A stretch of DNA of 32,364 bases from CALJIC01 sp039805565 (lineage in GTDB: Bacteria > Chloroflexota > Chloroflexia > Chloroflexales > Roseiflexaceae). The notes beneath the pieces were generated by a model. The model saw only the letters and a list, made by a program, of their open reading frames with translations, did no database searches and was not told the origin of the DNA. A program made the position numbers and the translations under genes. The stretch spans positions 1-32,364 of the forward strand of contig JBDLTZ010000045.1 of NCBI GenBank assembly GCA_039805565.1, in the 5' to 3' direction. Of this stretch, positions 25,745 to 32,364 are shown piece by piece. The stretch's first letter is position 1, and each line of letters starts with the position of its first letter.

Positions 25745-27400
25745 TCAGGGAAGGACTGTGTCGAAGATCAGCGAGTCGATCATCGCCTCGACCGGCGCCT
25801 TATCGTCGGTGAACGGCTCGTAGCGCGTCTCGGCCGGGTCGAACTGCCGGGCCACCACCGTCTCCATCACCGCCCGCAGCGATGGGTCGCGGGTGCGGCT
25901 GTAGTTGTCGATGAAGTTCTGCAGGCCGTCCCCCTGTTCTGTGCTGACGCCCACCAGGATCTGGTTGCCGAAGCGCGGCGTGTCGATGATGTAGACCTGG
26001 GGGAAGACCTGGCTCATCGTGGCTGCGATCGACTCACCCAGGCGCGTGTCGCCGTCTGGCCCGACGCCGGCGTTGACCACCGCCACGCCCTGCGGCGTGA
26101 GGCGCTGGCGCACCTGCTGGAAGAACTCGATGGTGGTGAGGTGGAACGGGATATACGGCTGGTGGTAGGCGTCCATGCCGATCACATCGTAGCTGCCGTC
26201 CGCGCGGGCGGCCAGCCAGAAGCGCGCGTCCTCGGCGTGGACGCGGTAGTTCGGGTGCTCAGGGCCGGTCTCGGCGTCGCGCAGGCCGAAGTAGCGCCGC
26301 CCGAGATCGATGATCGTCGGGTCGATCTCGACGGCGTCCACGCGCGTGTCCGGCCCGTAGAGCGCCAGGAACTGCGCCGGTACGGTGCCCGCCGCCGAGC
26401 CGAGCATCGCCATGCTGGTGATCTCCTCGGGGGCGCGGTTGGCCACGAAGTACGGCGCGACGGTGAAGAAGTCCCACGGCCCGCCGGCGGTGGTGGTATC
26501 CAGCGGGTCGCCGGTCTGCGGGTAGCGCGTATTGTAGATCGAGTGGACGGCCAGGCCCTCGTTGAGCAGCAGCACCACCTGCTCACCGTAGATCGGGTGC
26601 TGGCGGGTGGCGACCTGAATGTAGTTCGTGCCGGACTCGACCTCCTCCATCAGCACGCAGCCGGCGCAGTCGGCCGTCTTGATGATGTCGCGCGTGCTCA
26701 GGGAGTAGGCCGCCAGGGCCAGCACGGCGGCGAGCGCCAGGAGGGCGCGCCAGTCGCGCAGGCCGAGCGCCCCGAGCGCCACCAGGAAGGCGGCGAACAG
26801 GAACGTGGTGGCCGAGGTGCCGAGCGTGGGGATGAGGTAGAGCACCGTGAGGAAGGTGCCGATGATCGAGCCGGCGGTGGAGAGCGCTGAGATTGTGCCG
26901 ACGGTTGCCCCCGCGTGGGCCACGCCGTCCTCGGCGCGGCGGAGCTGGAGACGCACCGCGAACGGGCTAACCATCGCCATGAGGGTGACGGGCGCAGCGA
27001 ACAGCAGCAGCACGCCGAAGAGCGCGCCGATGAAGCTGCCCACGGCGAGCTGAGAGACGGCGCTCTGGGCCAGCCCCAGGATCGGGCGGGCGAGCAGCGG
27101 GATGAGCGCGGTGAGCAAGCCGGCGGCCACGATCAGCCAGTAGAGCACGCGCTCGTCGGGCCGGCGGTCCGCCAGGCGCCCGCCGAGGTGGTAGCCGACG
27201 GCCAGGTAGAGCAGGGTGAGGCCGATGACCACCGCCCAGATCGGCTGGGAGGTGCCGAAGAACGGCGCGAGCAGGCGGGAGGCGAGCATCTCGACGCCGA
27301 GGGTGCCGACGCCGGCAAGGAAGACGACTAGCAGCAGAAACCGGCCCGAGCGCTGTGTCGCATCACGGGCCGGGGCCGTGGCGGGAATAGGTTGTTGCAT
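25745..27400 (-). CDS. Fused MFS / spermidine-synthase-like protein
   Basis: 551 residues. The N-terminal half has about seven to eight membrane segments (residues 22-240) beginning LLLVVFLAGVGTLGVEMLASRLLAPFFG, typical of fused MFS/spermidine synthase proteins. The soluble C-terminal half is a Rossmann methyltransferase-like spermidine-synthase fold (MAMLGSAAGTVPAQFLALYG, VDAVEIDPTIIDLGRRYFG, YDVIGMDAY). The canonical polyamine-site Asp-Pro pattern is replaced by MDAYHQPYIPFHLTTIEFF, as in related fused proteins, so real aminopropyl transfer is doubtful. A CAGC motif sits just after the last membrane segment. It is followed by the AEC gene and preceded by yggT. Confidence 0.9.
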   Translation of the reverse strand: MQQPIPATAPARDATQRSGRFLLLVVFLAGVGTLGVEMLASRLLAPFFGTSQPIWAVVIGLTLLYLAVGYHLGGRLADRRPDERVLYWLIVAAGLLTALIPLLARPILGLAQSAVSQLAVGSFIGALFGVLLLFAAPVTLMAMVSPFAVRLQLRRAEDGVAHAGATVGTISALSTAGSIIGTFLTVLYLIPTLGTSATTFLFAAFLVALGALGLRDWRALLALAAVLALAAYSLSTRDIIKTADCAGCVLMEEVESGTNYIQVATRQHPIYGEQVVLLLNEGLAVHSIYNTRYPQTGDPLDTTTAGGPWDFFTVAPYFVANRAPEEITSMAMLGSAAGTVPAQFLALYGPDTRVDAVEIDPTIIDLGRRYFGLRDAETGPEHPNYRVHAEDARFWLAARADGSYDVIGMDAYHQPYIPFHLTTIEFFQQVRQRLTPQGVAVVNAGVGPDGDTRLGESIAATMSQVFPQVYIIDTPRFGNQILVGVSTEQGDGLQNFIDNYSRTRDPSLRAVMETVVARQFDPAETRYEPFTDDKAPVEAMIDSLIFDTVLP

Positions 27401-27413
27401 CAGGTGTGTCCGC

Positions 27414-27683
27414 CTAGTACGTTGGGATGGCCGATGTGATCAGCTGCCCGAGCGCCTGGAGCAGCAGCATGGCGATGATCGGCGAGAAGTCGAACATCGG
27501 CATCTGCGGCATCAGGTTGCGGATAGGCGCCAGCATCGGCTCGGTGACGTCGTTCAGAATCTGGGTGATCCGCATGTTGCCCATCGGGTCTACCCAGGAG
27601 AGCAGCACGCGTCCGAGGATGGCGAACGAGAGAACCTGGAGCAGCATTAGAATGAAGCTAATGATGAAACCTGAGCCGGACAT
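27414..27683 (-). CDS. YggT-family membrane protein
   Basis: 89 residues with two hydrophobic segments (about 6-28 and 66-88). The YggT core LGRVLLSWVDPMGNMRITQILNDVTEPMLAPIRNLMPQ is clear. YggT proteins are associated with cell-division and envelope gene clusters and osmotic stress; their biochemical role is unsettled. ATG 27683 is preceded by GGAGGG, and an extended -10 promoter lies 41 bases upstream. Confidence 0.95.
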   Translation of the reverse strand: MSGSGFIISFILMLLQVLSFAILGRVLLSWVDPMGNMRITQILNDVTEPMLAPIRNLMPQMPMFDFSPIIAMLLLQALGQLITSAIPTY

Positions 27684-27723
27684 AACGCGCCCTCCTGCAC
27701 GGATCTTTATTCGGGATGTGTGT

Positions 27724-27732
27724 AGTATACCA
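27724..27732 (-). promoter_or_regulatory. Extended -10 promoter for yggT
   Basis: Minus-strand TGGTATACT, a full TGn plus TATACT element, in an AT-richer patch between the hisD stop and yggT. No good -35 is seen. Its form matches TGGTATAGT at 29262. Confidence 0.6.
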
Positions 27733-27775
27733 TTTTGTGTCAGATGAGACGTCGGCCCCGGGCCGCTTGTTGCGG

Positions 27776-29104
27776 CTACGGCTCGAGCCGCGCGCGGACG
27801 GCAGCGGCGTGGGCGGTGAGTCCCTCGGCCTCGGCGATCCGCATGGCGGGTGGCCCGATGCGGCGCAGCGCGGTCTCGTTCAGCCCCACCAGCGAGATCA
27901 CCTTGCGGAAGTCGTCCACGTTCACGGGGGATGCGAAGCGCGCCGTGCCGCCAGTGGGCATGATGTGCGATGGGCCGGCCGTGTAGTCACCCAGCACCTC
28001 GAACGAGCGCTCGCCGAGGAAGACGCCGCCGGCGTTACGCACTCGCCCGACGTGCTGCCAGGGGTCGGCCAGCAGCAGGCAGAGGTGCTCAGGGCCGTAG
28101 GTGTTGGCAAGGTCGAAGGCTGCGTCCAGGTCTGGCGTCAGCACGATCCCGCCGCGCTGCTCGACCGTCTCGGCGGCTGCCTCGGCGCGCTCCAGGGTTT
28201 CGATCTGGCGTGCCACCTCAGCCTGCACCGCGCGCGCCAGCTCGGGGCTTGGGGTGAGCAGGATTGCCGAGGCGAGCACGTGCTCGGCCTGCGCCAGAAG
28301 GTCGGCGGCCACCAGGCGCGGGTCGGCCTGGGCGTCGGCGATCAGCATGGTCTCGGTGGGGCCGGGGAGCGCCTCGATGCCCACCACCCCGTATACGGCG
28401 CGCTTGGCGAGCACCACGAACAGGTTGCCCGGCCCGGCCACCTTGTCCACCTGCGGCACGCTGGCCGTGCCGTAGGCCATGGCCGCGATCGCCTGCGCGC
28501 CGCCAAGGCGGAAGACTCGGTCCACGCCCGCCACGTGGGCGGCGGCCAGCACCACCTCGGCGATCTCGCCGGTGGCGCGCTGCGGTGGGGAGCAGACGAC
28601 GATCTCGCCGACGCCCGCCACGCGCGCGGGGATGGCGGCGTGCAGCAGCGAGGAGGGCAGCGGCGCGCTCCCGCCCGGAGCGTAGACCCCCACGCGCTGC
28701 AGCGGCACCACCAGCTGCCCCAGCGCTCCCTCGGCGCTGAAGTCCACCCACGAGCTGCGCGTCTGGTGGCGGTGGAAGCGCTCGAGCTGCTCGGCGGCGA
28801 GCCGCAGGGCTTGCAGCAGCTCCGGGTCCAGCGCCTCGGCGGCCTGCCGAAGCCGCTCCCTCGGCACCTCCAGCGGCCCGGCGTAGCCGTCGAGCGCGCC
28901 GCCCCAGTGCGCCAGCGCCTCGTCGCCGCGGGTGCGAACGTCGGCGATGATGCGGTCCACCGCCTGCGCCGGGGTCAGTGGCTCGCCGAAGGTGCGGGCG
29001 ATCGAGTCGAGCAGGGCGGGTGTGGCCTCGACTTCGTCGAGCGGGGTGCGCCGCAGGATGCCACGTTGGGCGGCGGCAATATCGTCAAAGATCGGGATGG
29101 GCAT
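27776..29104 (-). CDS. hisD: HisD, histidinol dehydrogenase
   Basis: Zinc- and NAD-dependent last enzyme of histidine synthesis, oxidising histidinol twice to histidine. It is 442 residues. The family signature GGSAPLPSSLLHAAIPARVAG is followed by RLGGAQAIAAMAYGT and VDKVAGPGN. The zinc/catalytic residues are all recognisable: Gln and His in QAEHVLASA, the Glu-His pair in YGPEHL, Asp in LGDYTAGPSH and the late His in GLTAHAAAV. ATG 29104 (MPIPIFDD) has GAGG 7 bases upstream and is preferred to the codon at 29137. It lies apart from hisG, which is 1.75 kb away with an unrelated opposite-strand gene between. Confidence 0.97.
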   Translation of the reverse strand: MPIPIFDDIAAAQRGILRRTPLDEVEATPALLDSIARTFGEPLTPAQAVDRIIADVRTRGDEALAHWGGALDGYAGPLEVPRERLRQAAEALDPELLQALRLAAEQLERFHRHQTRSSWVDFSAEGALGQLVVPLQRVGVYAPGGSAPLPSSLLHAAIPARVAGVGEIVVCSPPQRATGEIAEVVLAAAHVAGVDRVFRLGGAQAIAAMAYGTASVPQVDKVAGPGNLFVVLAKRAVYGVVGIEALPGPTETMLIADAQADPRLVAADLLAQAEHVLASAILLTPSPELARAVQAEVARQIETLERAEAAAETVEQRGGIVLTPDLDAAFDLANTYGPEHLCLLLADPWQHVGRVRNAGGVFLGERSFEVLGDYTAGPSHIMPTGGTARFASPVNVDDFRKVISLVGLNETALRRIGPPAMRIAEAEGLTAHAAAVRARLEP

Positions 29105-29135
29105 GGTGGTCCTCGCAGCTTGTGTCGGTCGCCAC

Positions 29136-29141
29136 ATTATA
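29136..29141 (-). promoter_or_regulatory. -10 box for hisD
   Basis: Minus-strand TATAAT about 31 bases upstream of the hisD start in GC-rich surroundings. No convincing -35 at 16-18 bases. Confidence 0.5.
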
Positions 29142-29261
29142 CGCCACGCAGCCCGTAACCTTCGGTGCCTGTCGTTCGCTGTATTAGCAGAGCCTCGGCG
29201 GGCCGCCTCAGGAATCCTCCCATTTTGCTCACGCTTCGCTCGCCGCTCCGCCCACAGACGC

Positions 29262-29270
29262 TGGTATAGT
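29262..29270 (+). promoter_or_regulatory. Extended -10 promoter for the lipoprotein gene
   Basis: TGGTATAGT, 36 bases before the GTG start. It has the same extended -10 form as the yggT element. No good -35. Confidence 0.55.
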
Positions 29271-29306
29271 TGTCTGGCACTCGCTTTTGATGTCCAGGAG
29301 GCACTT

Positions 29307-30728
29307 GTGCTCGCACCCAGGTCCCACCTTTATGCGGTTCGCGTCCTGCTGTTCGCCGCTGCGCTGGCGCTGCTCGCCGCCTGTGGCGGGGCTACGCCAG
29401 CCGCCTCGCCCACCGCCGCCCCTGAGGCGGAGCCCACCAAGATCGGGCGCACGGAGCCCACCAAGATCGGGCGCACGGAGCCCGCTGCGTCTGGCGAGGC
29501 CACGCTGGTGAACGCCACCTTCGCCAGGCAGCTCGGCGAGAGCCAGGAGCCGGTGGACCCGACCGAGGAGTTCTACCCGGACGAGATAATCTATCTGTCG
29601 CTGGAGTTCGAGGGCCGCCCCAAGGAGGGCGTGGTGGCGTCTGAGTTCTTCTGGGGCGAGGATTCGATCGCCTCGGCCGAGGTGAACTTCGCCGATGCCA
29701 ACAGCGGCGTGATCTTCTCCATCGGCGAGAGCACCTTCGTCAGCTTCAACCTGACGCACGAGACCCCGCTGCCGATCAGCGGCAACTACCGCGTCGAGGC
29801 CATGCTGGACGGCGAGCCGCTCGGGACCTACACCTTCGCCGTGGTGCCGCCCGAGGACGCGCTCAAGACGAAGGTGAGCGAGGTGACGCTGGCGAAGAAC
29901 GTGGACGAGAACTACAACCCAATCGACCCGACCACCGAGTTCGCCCAGGACGAGGCGGTGTACCTGGTGGGCAGCGGCGACCTCGGCCAGCACTCGTGGC
30001 TGCGGGTCAACTGGTACGTCAATGGTGAGCTGGATGATGTCGGCACGCGTGATCTGGGCCCGTTCGAGGAGAACCTGGAGGACGCCGGCTTCTCGTTCAA
30101 CTTCCTGCCGGAGGGCGGCTGGCCCGAGGGTGAGCACGAGGCAGTGCTGATCGTCAACGACGAGGAGGTGGAGCGCTACGCCTTCACGGTCGGCGCTGTG
30201 GCCGAGGAGCCGGCGCCGTCCATCGGTGGTGAGGCGGCGCTGGTCGAGGTGAGCGAGCTGGAGAGCTTCACCTCGCCGAGCGGCCTCTTCACGATCGACG
30301 TGCCCGCCGGCTGGGACTACACCGACAACAGCGAGGGCGCAAGCGAGACCCACTCCTGGACGGACGCCACGGGCACCTCGGGGATCATCGTCTCGCTCTA
30401 CGCCACGGCCGATGAGCAGACCGAGGAGCAGCTGACCGACCTGGGCACGGAGTTTGTGACGAACGTGTTCGGCTCGGAGCCGGAGTTCGAGATCATCGAC
30501 ACCCAGGCGCAGAGCGATGGCAGCGTGCTGGTGGCCTGGACGGCCACGCCCGACATCAGCGGGCCGGTGGAGCTAGTGGGCCTGACGTACGTCGAGCAGC
30601 GCGAGGACAAGGTCTCGCTGCTGAACGCGCTGATGCCGGCTGACCAGTACGAGCAGCTGTGGGAGGAGTCCTTCCAGACAATCGTCAACAGCTACAGGAT
30701 CGACCCATCAGTGATGATCGGGCAGTAG
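29307..30728 (+). CDS. Lipoprotein with two related beta domains and a C-terminal PsbP/Mog1-like domain
   Basis: 473 residues. GTG 29307 is chosen because AGGAGG precedes it by 5 bases; the open frame upstream to 28932 is antiphase to hisD. The signal peptide ends in the lipobox LAAC, with lipidated Cys at 26. A linker containing a duplicated EPTKIGRT follows. Two similar beta domains come next (about 62-185 and 188-310; compare ATLVNATFARQLGESQEPVDPT with VTLAKNVDENYNPIDPT). The C-terminal domain (about 320-470, FTSPSGLFTIDVPAGWDY) resembles PsbP/Mog1-type folds. It is probably anchored on the outer face of the membrane; its role is unknown. It ends DPSVMIGQ, without the LP..R tail. Confidence 0.88.
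   Translation: MLAPRSHLYAVRVLLFAAALALLAACGGATPAASPTAAPEAEPTKIGRTEPTKIGRTEPAASGEATLVNATFARQLGESQEPVDPTEEFYPDEIIYLSLEFEGRPKEGVVASEFFWGEDSIASAEVNFADANSGVIFSIGESTFVSFNLTHETPLPISGNYRVEAMLDGEPLGTYTFAVVPPEDALKTKVSEVTLAKNVDENYNPIDPTTEFAQDEAVYLVGSGDLGQHSWLRVNWYVNGELDDVGTRDLGPFEENLEDAGFSFNFLPEGGWPEGEHEAVLIVNDEEVERYAFTVGAVAEEPAPSIGGEAALVEVSELESFTSPSGLFTIDVPAGWDYTDNSEGASETHSWTDATGTSGIIVSLYATADEQTEEQLTDLGTEFVTNVFGSEPEFEIIDTQAQSDGSVLVAWTATPDISGPVELVGLTYVEQREDKVSLLNALMPADQYEQLWEESFQTIVNSYRIDPSVMIGQ
29430..29483 (+). repeat. 24-bp exact tandem repeat in the lipoprotein linker
   Basis: Two identical 24-base copies (29430-29453 and 29454-29477) plus a 6-base partial third, encoding EPTKIGRT twice and then EP. 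Exact identity, including third positions, indicates a recent in-frame duplication just after the lipidated Cys. Confidence 0.95.
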
Positions 30729-30730
30729 CC

Positions 30731-30751
30731 CGAGGGCTGATGGCTGAACGA
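30731..30751. repeat. Short heptad array
   Basis: Three units CGAGGGC, TGATGGC, TGAACGA between the lipoprotein stop and its terminator. This is the same position relative to gene end and terminator as the array at 21353, but only three diverged units. Confidence 0.4.
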
Positions 30752-30753
30752 GT

Positions 30754-30785
30754 GCCGGGGTGGCTGCGATGCCGCCCCGGCTTTT
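30754..30785 (+). terminator. Rho-independent terminator of the lipoprotein gene
   Basis: An 11-bp stem GCCGGGGTGGC (30754-30764) with GCCGCCCCGGC (30771-30781), one G-U pair, loop TGCGAT, followed by TTTT (30782-30785). Confidence 0.9.
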
Positions 30786-30855
30786 AGTTGTGCTTGGGCG
30801 ATCGGATGCCGCCTGACAGCGTGCGTGAGACCTGGCAGGCACGAACGTGTGGGCC

Positions 30856-31860
30856 TCACCCCAGCTCCGCCAGGAGCGCGGCGTAGGACTCGCAGCGCGC
30901 CTCAAAAACGTACTGCGCCGGCGTGACCGCGATGCCGTCGCCGCCGAGGGCGCGCAGGTGATCGACCAGCGCCACGATGCGCTCCTGCGGCACGATCAGC
31001 GTCACCATGTACCAGCTGGCCCCGCCGGCGCCCGGCCCTCCCGGCCAGACCGGGGCGATCGTAGGCCCCTGCATGCCGGCGAGCTCGCGGCGCGATGCCA
31101 CGCGCGTGCCCACATCCTCCACCGACGTGCCGGCGATGTTCGCGGTGACCTGCACGAAGCGGCGGGCGCGGCGGCGGGCCTCCATCAGCTCGAGCATGGT
31201 GCGGATCGGCTCGAGCGCCGCGGGGCGGGCGCGCAGGCTGCGGCGGCTGGTGATCAGGCAGGCCTGCGAGCGCAGGATCGGCCCGCCGACGATCTTCAGC
31301 TGGTTGTCGCGCAGCGTCGTGCCGGTCTCGGTGATGTCGGCCACGATGTCTGCGTAGCCCAGGCCGGGGGCTGCTTCGGTGGCGCCCTGCGAGTCGATCA
31401 GCTGGAAGTAGTTGATGCCGCTGGCGTAGCAGAAGCGCCGCACGAGCGCGTGGTACTTCGTGGCGATCCGCAGCGGGCGGCCCTGGGTGTGCATCTCGAC
31501 TGCTAAGTCGGCCAGGTCGTGCATCGAGGTCACGTCGATCCACGCCTCGGGCACAGCCAGCACGAGCTCGGCGGCGCCGAAGCCCAGGTCCTCGAAGATC
31601 ACCAGCGGGTCGTCCCGGTCGCCGCGCTGCTCCTCGACGAGGTCGAGACCGCTGATGCCGAGGTCGATCTCGCCGTCGGCGAGCTTCTCGACGATGTCGG
31701 CGGGCCGGTGCAGCATCACCTCGGCGGCGGGCAGGGCGCGGATGCTGGCGGTGTAGCGGCGCGGATTGGGGCGCGAGACCTTGAGCCCGCACGCCTCGAG
31801 GAAGGCGATCGTACCGTCGTACAGGCTGCCCTTGGATGGGATGGCGAATCGTAAGGTCAT
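30856..31860 (-). CDS. hisG: HisG, ATP phosphoribosyltransferase (long form)
   Basis: First committed enzyme of histidine synthesis, joining ATP and PRPP. It is 334 residues and begins MTLRFAIPSKGSLYDGTIAF. The PRPP-binding region GYADIVADITETGTTLRDN is clear. A C-terminal ACT-like regulatory domain (about 225-320, RRFVQVTANIAGTSVEDV and MVTLIVPQERIVALVDHL) makes it the long form, which is feedback-inhibited by histidine and does not need HisZ. The start ATG 31860 gives the normal family beginning. No ribosome site is visible because a TGAGnnn heptad array runs to within a few bases of the ATG. Upstream in-frame extensions translate the repeat and are rejected. Confidence 0.96.
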   Translation of the reverse strand: MTLRFAIPSKGSLYDGTIAFLEACGLKVSRPNPRRYTASIRALPAAEVMLHRPADIVEKLADGEIDLGISGLDLVEEQRGDRDDPLVIFEDLGFGAAELVLAVPEAWIDVTSMHDLADLAVEMHTQGRPLRIATKYHALVRRFCYASGINYFQLIDSQGATEAAPGLGYADIVADITETGTTLRDNQLKIVGGPILRSQACLITSRRSLRARPAALEPIRTMLELMEARRRARRFVQVTANIAGTSVEDVGTRVASRRELAGMQGPTIAPVWPGGPGAGGASWYMVTLIVPQERIVALVDHLRALGGDGIAVTPAQYVFEARCESYAALLAELG

Positions 31861-31865
31861 ACTTT

Positions 31866-31948
31866 TTAGTGCTGAGTGCTGAGTACTGAGTGCTGAGTGC
31901 TGAGTACTGAGTGCTGAGTGCGAGTACTGAGTGTTGAGTGCTGCACGC
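31866..31948. repeat. Heptad array upstream of hisG, TGAGTGC/TGAGTAC
   Basis: About eleven nearly identical units, mainly TGAGTGC and TGAGTAC on the plus strand, with one unit short by a base (31922-31927). It is the most regular array in the window and forms the immediate 5' leader of hisG, where promoter or ribosome-site sequence would be expected. Confidence 0.93.
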
Positions 31949-31994
31949 CGAAGGCGTTCTCGTTGAAGCCGAGTGTGCTCCGTGCTGAGTGCCA

Positions 31995-32122
31995 CTGCGG
32001 CATTGTACCGCGAAGCGCAATACTCAGTACTTAGCACTCATTCCTCAGCACCTCTTAGCTGCGGCATTGTACCGCGAATCATGGTACTCAGTACTCAGTA
32101 CTCATGCCTCAGCACTTCTTAG
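31995..32122. repeat. 64-bp tandem duplication containing inverted heptads
   Basis: Copies at 31995-32058 and 32059-32122. Both begin with the identical 20 bases CTGCGGCATTGTACCGCGAA and end with similar heptads (TCAGTAC/TCAGCAC words) and CTTAG. The heptads are opposite in orientation to 31866-31948, so long stems can form. The minus strand of each copy reads TACAAT (32002-32007 and 32066-32071), a possible -10 for hisG. The second copy runs over the end of the next gene. Confidence 0.85.
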
Positions 32123-32364
32123 CGCCCGCACGGCCCGGCCGAGGGCCACGGCGGCGACGAGCCCGAGGAGCAGCACCCAGCCGAAGTCGAGGTCGAGTCT
32201 GACGGCCAGGGCCGCGGCGCCGAGAGCCAGCCCCGACCCTACCACGGGCGCCAGGCGGCGGAGGTGCGCCCGCCAGAGCCCGGCCTCGTCCACGGCGCGG
32301 CCGGCGGCGAGCCGCAGCGCGAAGGCGTCGAGGTCCCAGGCGAGCAGCGCGGCGACGACCCCGG
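32102..32364 (-). CDS. Membrane protein, C-terminal fragment (runs off the window)
   Basis: An 86-residue C-terminal part, open to the right edge. It has a hydrophobic stretch at the edge (VVAALLAW), a basic/acidic loop (RAVDEAGLWRAHLRRL), then two membrane segments (VVGSGLALGAAALAV and WVLLLGLVAAVALG), ending RALRSAEA. The last residues SAEA and the TGA stop are encoded by the heptad array. It is on the same strand as hisG and upstream of it. The family is not recognised from this fragment; the apparent GTG start at 32293 is internal. Confidence 0.7.
   Translation of the reverse strand, partial: GVVAALLAWDLDAFALRLAAGRAVDEAGLWRAHLRRLAPVVGSGLALGAAALAVRLDLDFGWVLLLGLVAAVALGRAVRALRSAEA

Noticed and set aside
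25745..27400. True spermidine synthase (speE)
   Set aside because: The catalytic polyamine motif is replaced by MDAYHQPYIP and the N-terminal half is a membrane transporter-like domain, so only the fold is claimed.
28932..29306. N-terminal extension of the lipoprotein frame
   Set aside because: The extension lies antiphase over hisD; AGGAGG and the lipobox signal peptide place the start at GTG 29307.
31866..32122. CRISPR array
   Set aside because: The units are 7 bases long with no spacers, and there are no cas genes in the window.

Overview
The window is a GC-rich bacterial chromosome segment, apparently all core and surface genes. I saw no tRNA, rRNA, CRISPR array, transposase or phage gene. 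The best guess is Chloroflexota, class Chloroflexia (a Roseiflexus/Chloroflexus/Kallotenue-like relative). This rests on the CSLREA-type beta-helix surface proteins, the secreted proteins ending in a short hydrophobic LP..R tail, the split his genes and the abundant short intergenic repeats. It is an inference and no database search was run.

Layout. 1-3274 (+): hisA (5' truncated), a coiled-coil protein, hisF, a moaD-like gene and moaE, tightly packed and probably one transcript. 3361-6582 (-): dnaK, a CvpA-family membrane protein, rsfS (apparently starting at CTG) and a 62-residue membrane protein. 6948-16740 (+): two giant secreted beta-helix proteins of 1395 and 1825 aa. 16775-22163 (+): aroQ, accB, xseA, xseB and two membrane proteins of unknown function. 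22409-24673 (+): a secreted protein of seven Cna-B/carboxypeptidase-regulatory-like repeats. 24819-29104 (-): an AEC transporter, a fused MFS/spermidine-synthase-like protein, a YggT protein and hisD. 29307-30728 (+): a lipoprotein. 30856-31860 (-): long-form hisG. 32102-end (-): a truncated membrane protein.

How they work together. Histidine biosynthesis is represented by hisG, hisD, hisA and hisF at three separate places. moaD/moaE form molybdopterin synthase, accB carries biotin for acetyl-CoA carboxylase, aroQ is in the shikimate pathway, and xseA/xseB form exonuclease VII. The three large secreted proteins share a Sec signal, repeat-built bodies and a C-terminal tail of the form [VYF]LP-x-[VT]-x-R. 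The lipoprotein, which is anchored by lipid, lacks this tail.

The two signals I consider most worth following are: (1) that shared C-terminal tail, a candidate uncharacterised sorting or anchoring signal; and (2) a family of degenerate heptanucleotide tandem arrays (TGAGnnn and TGGAnnn classes, often inverted) at seven intergenic or gene-end sites. Some arrays reach into coding regions, supply stop codons, encode protein termini and occupy the leader of hisG.
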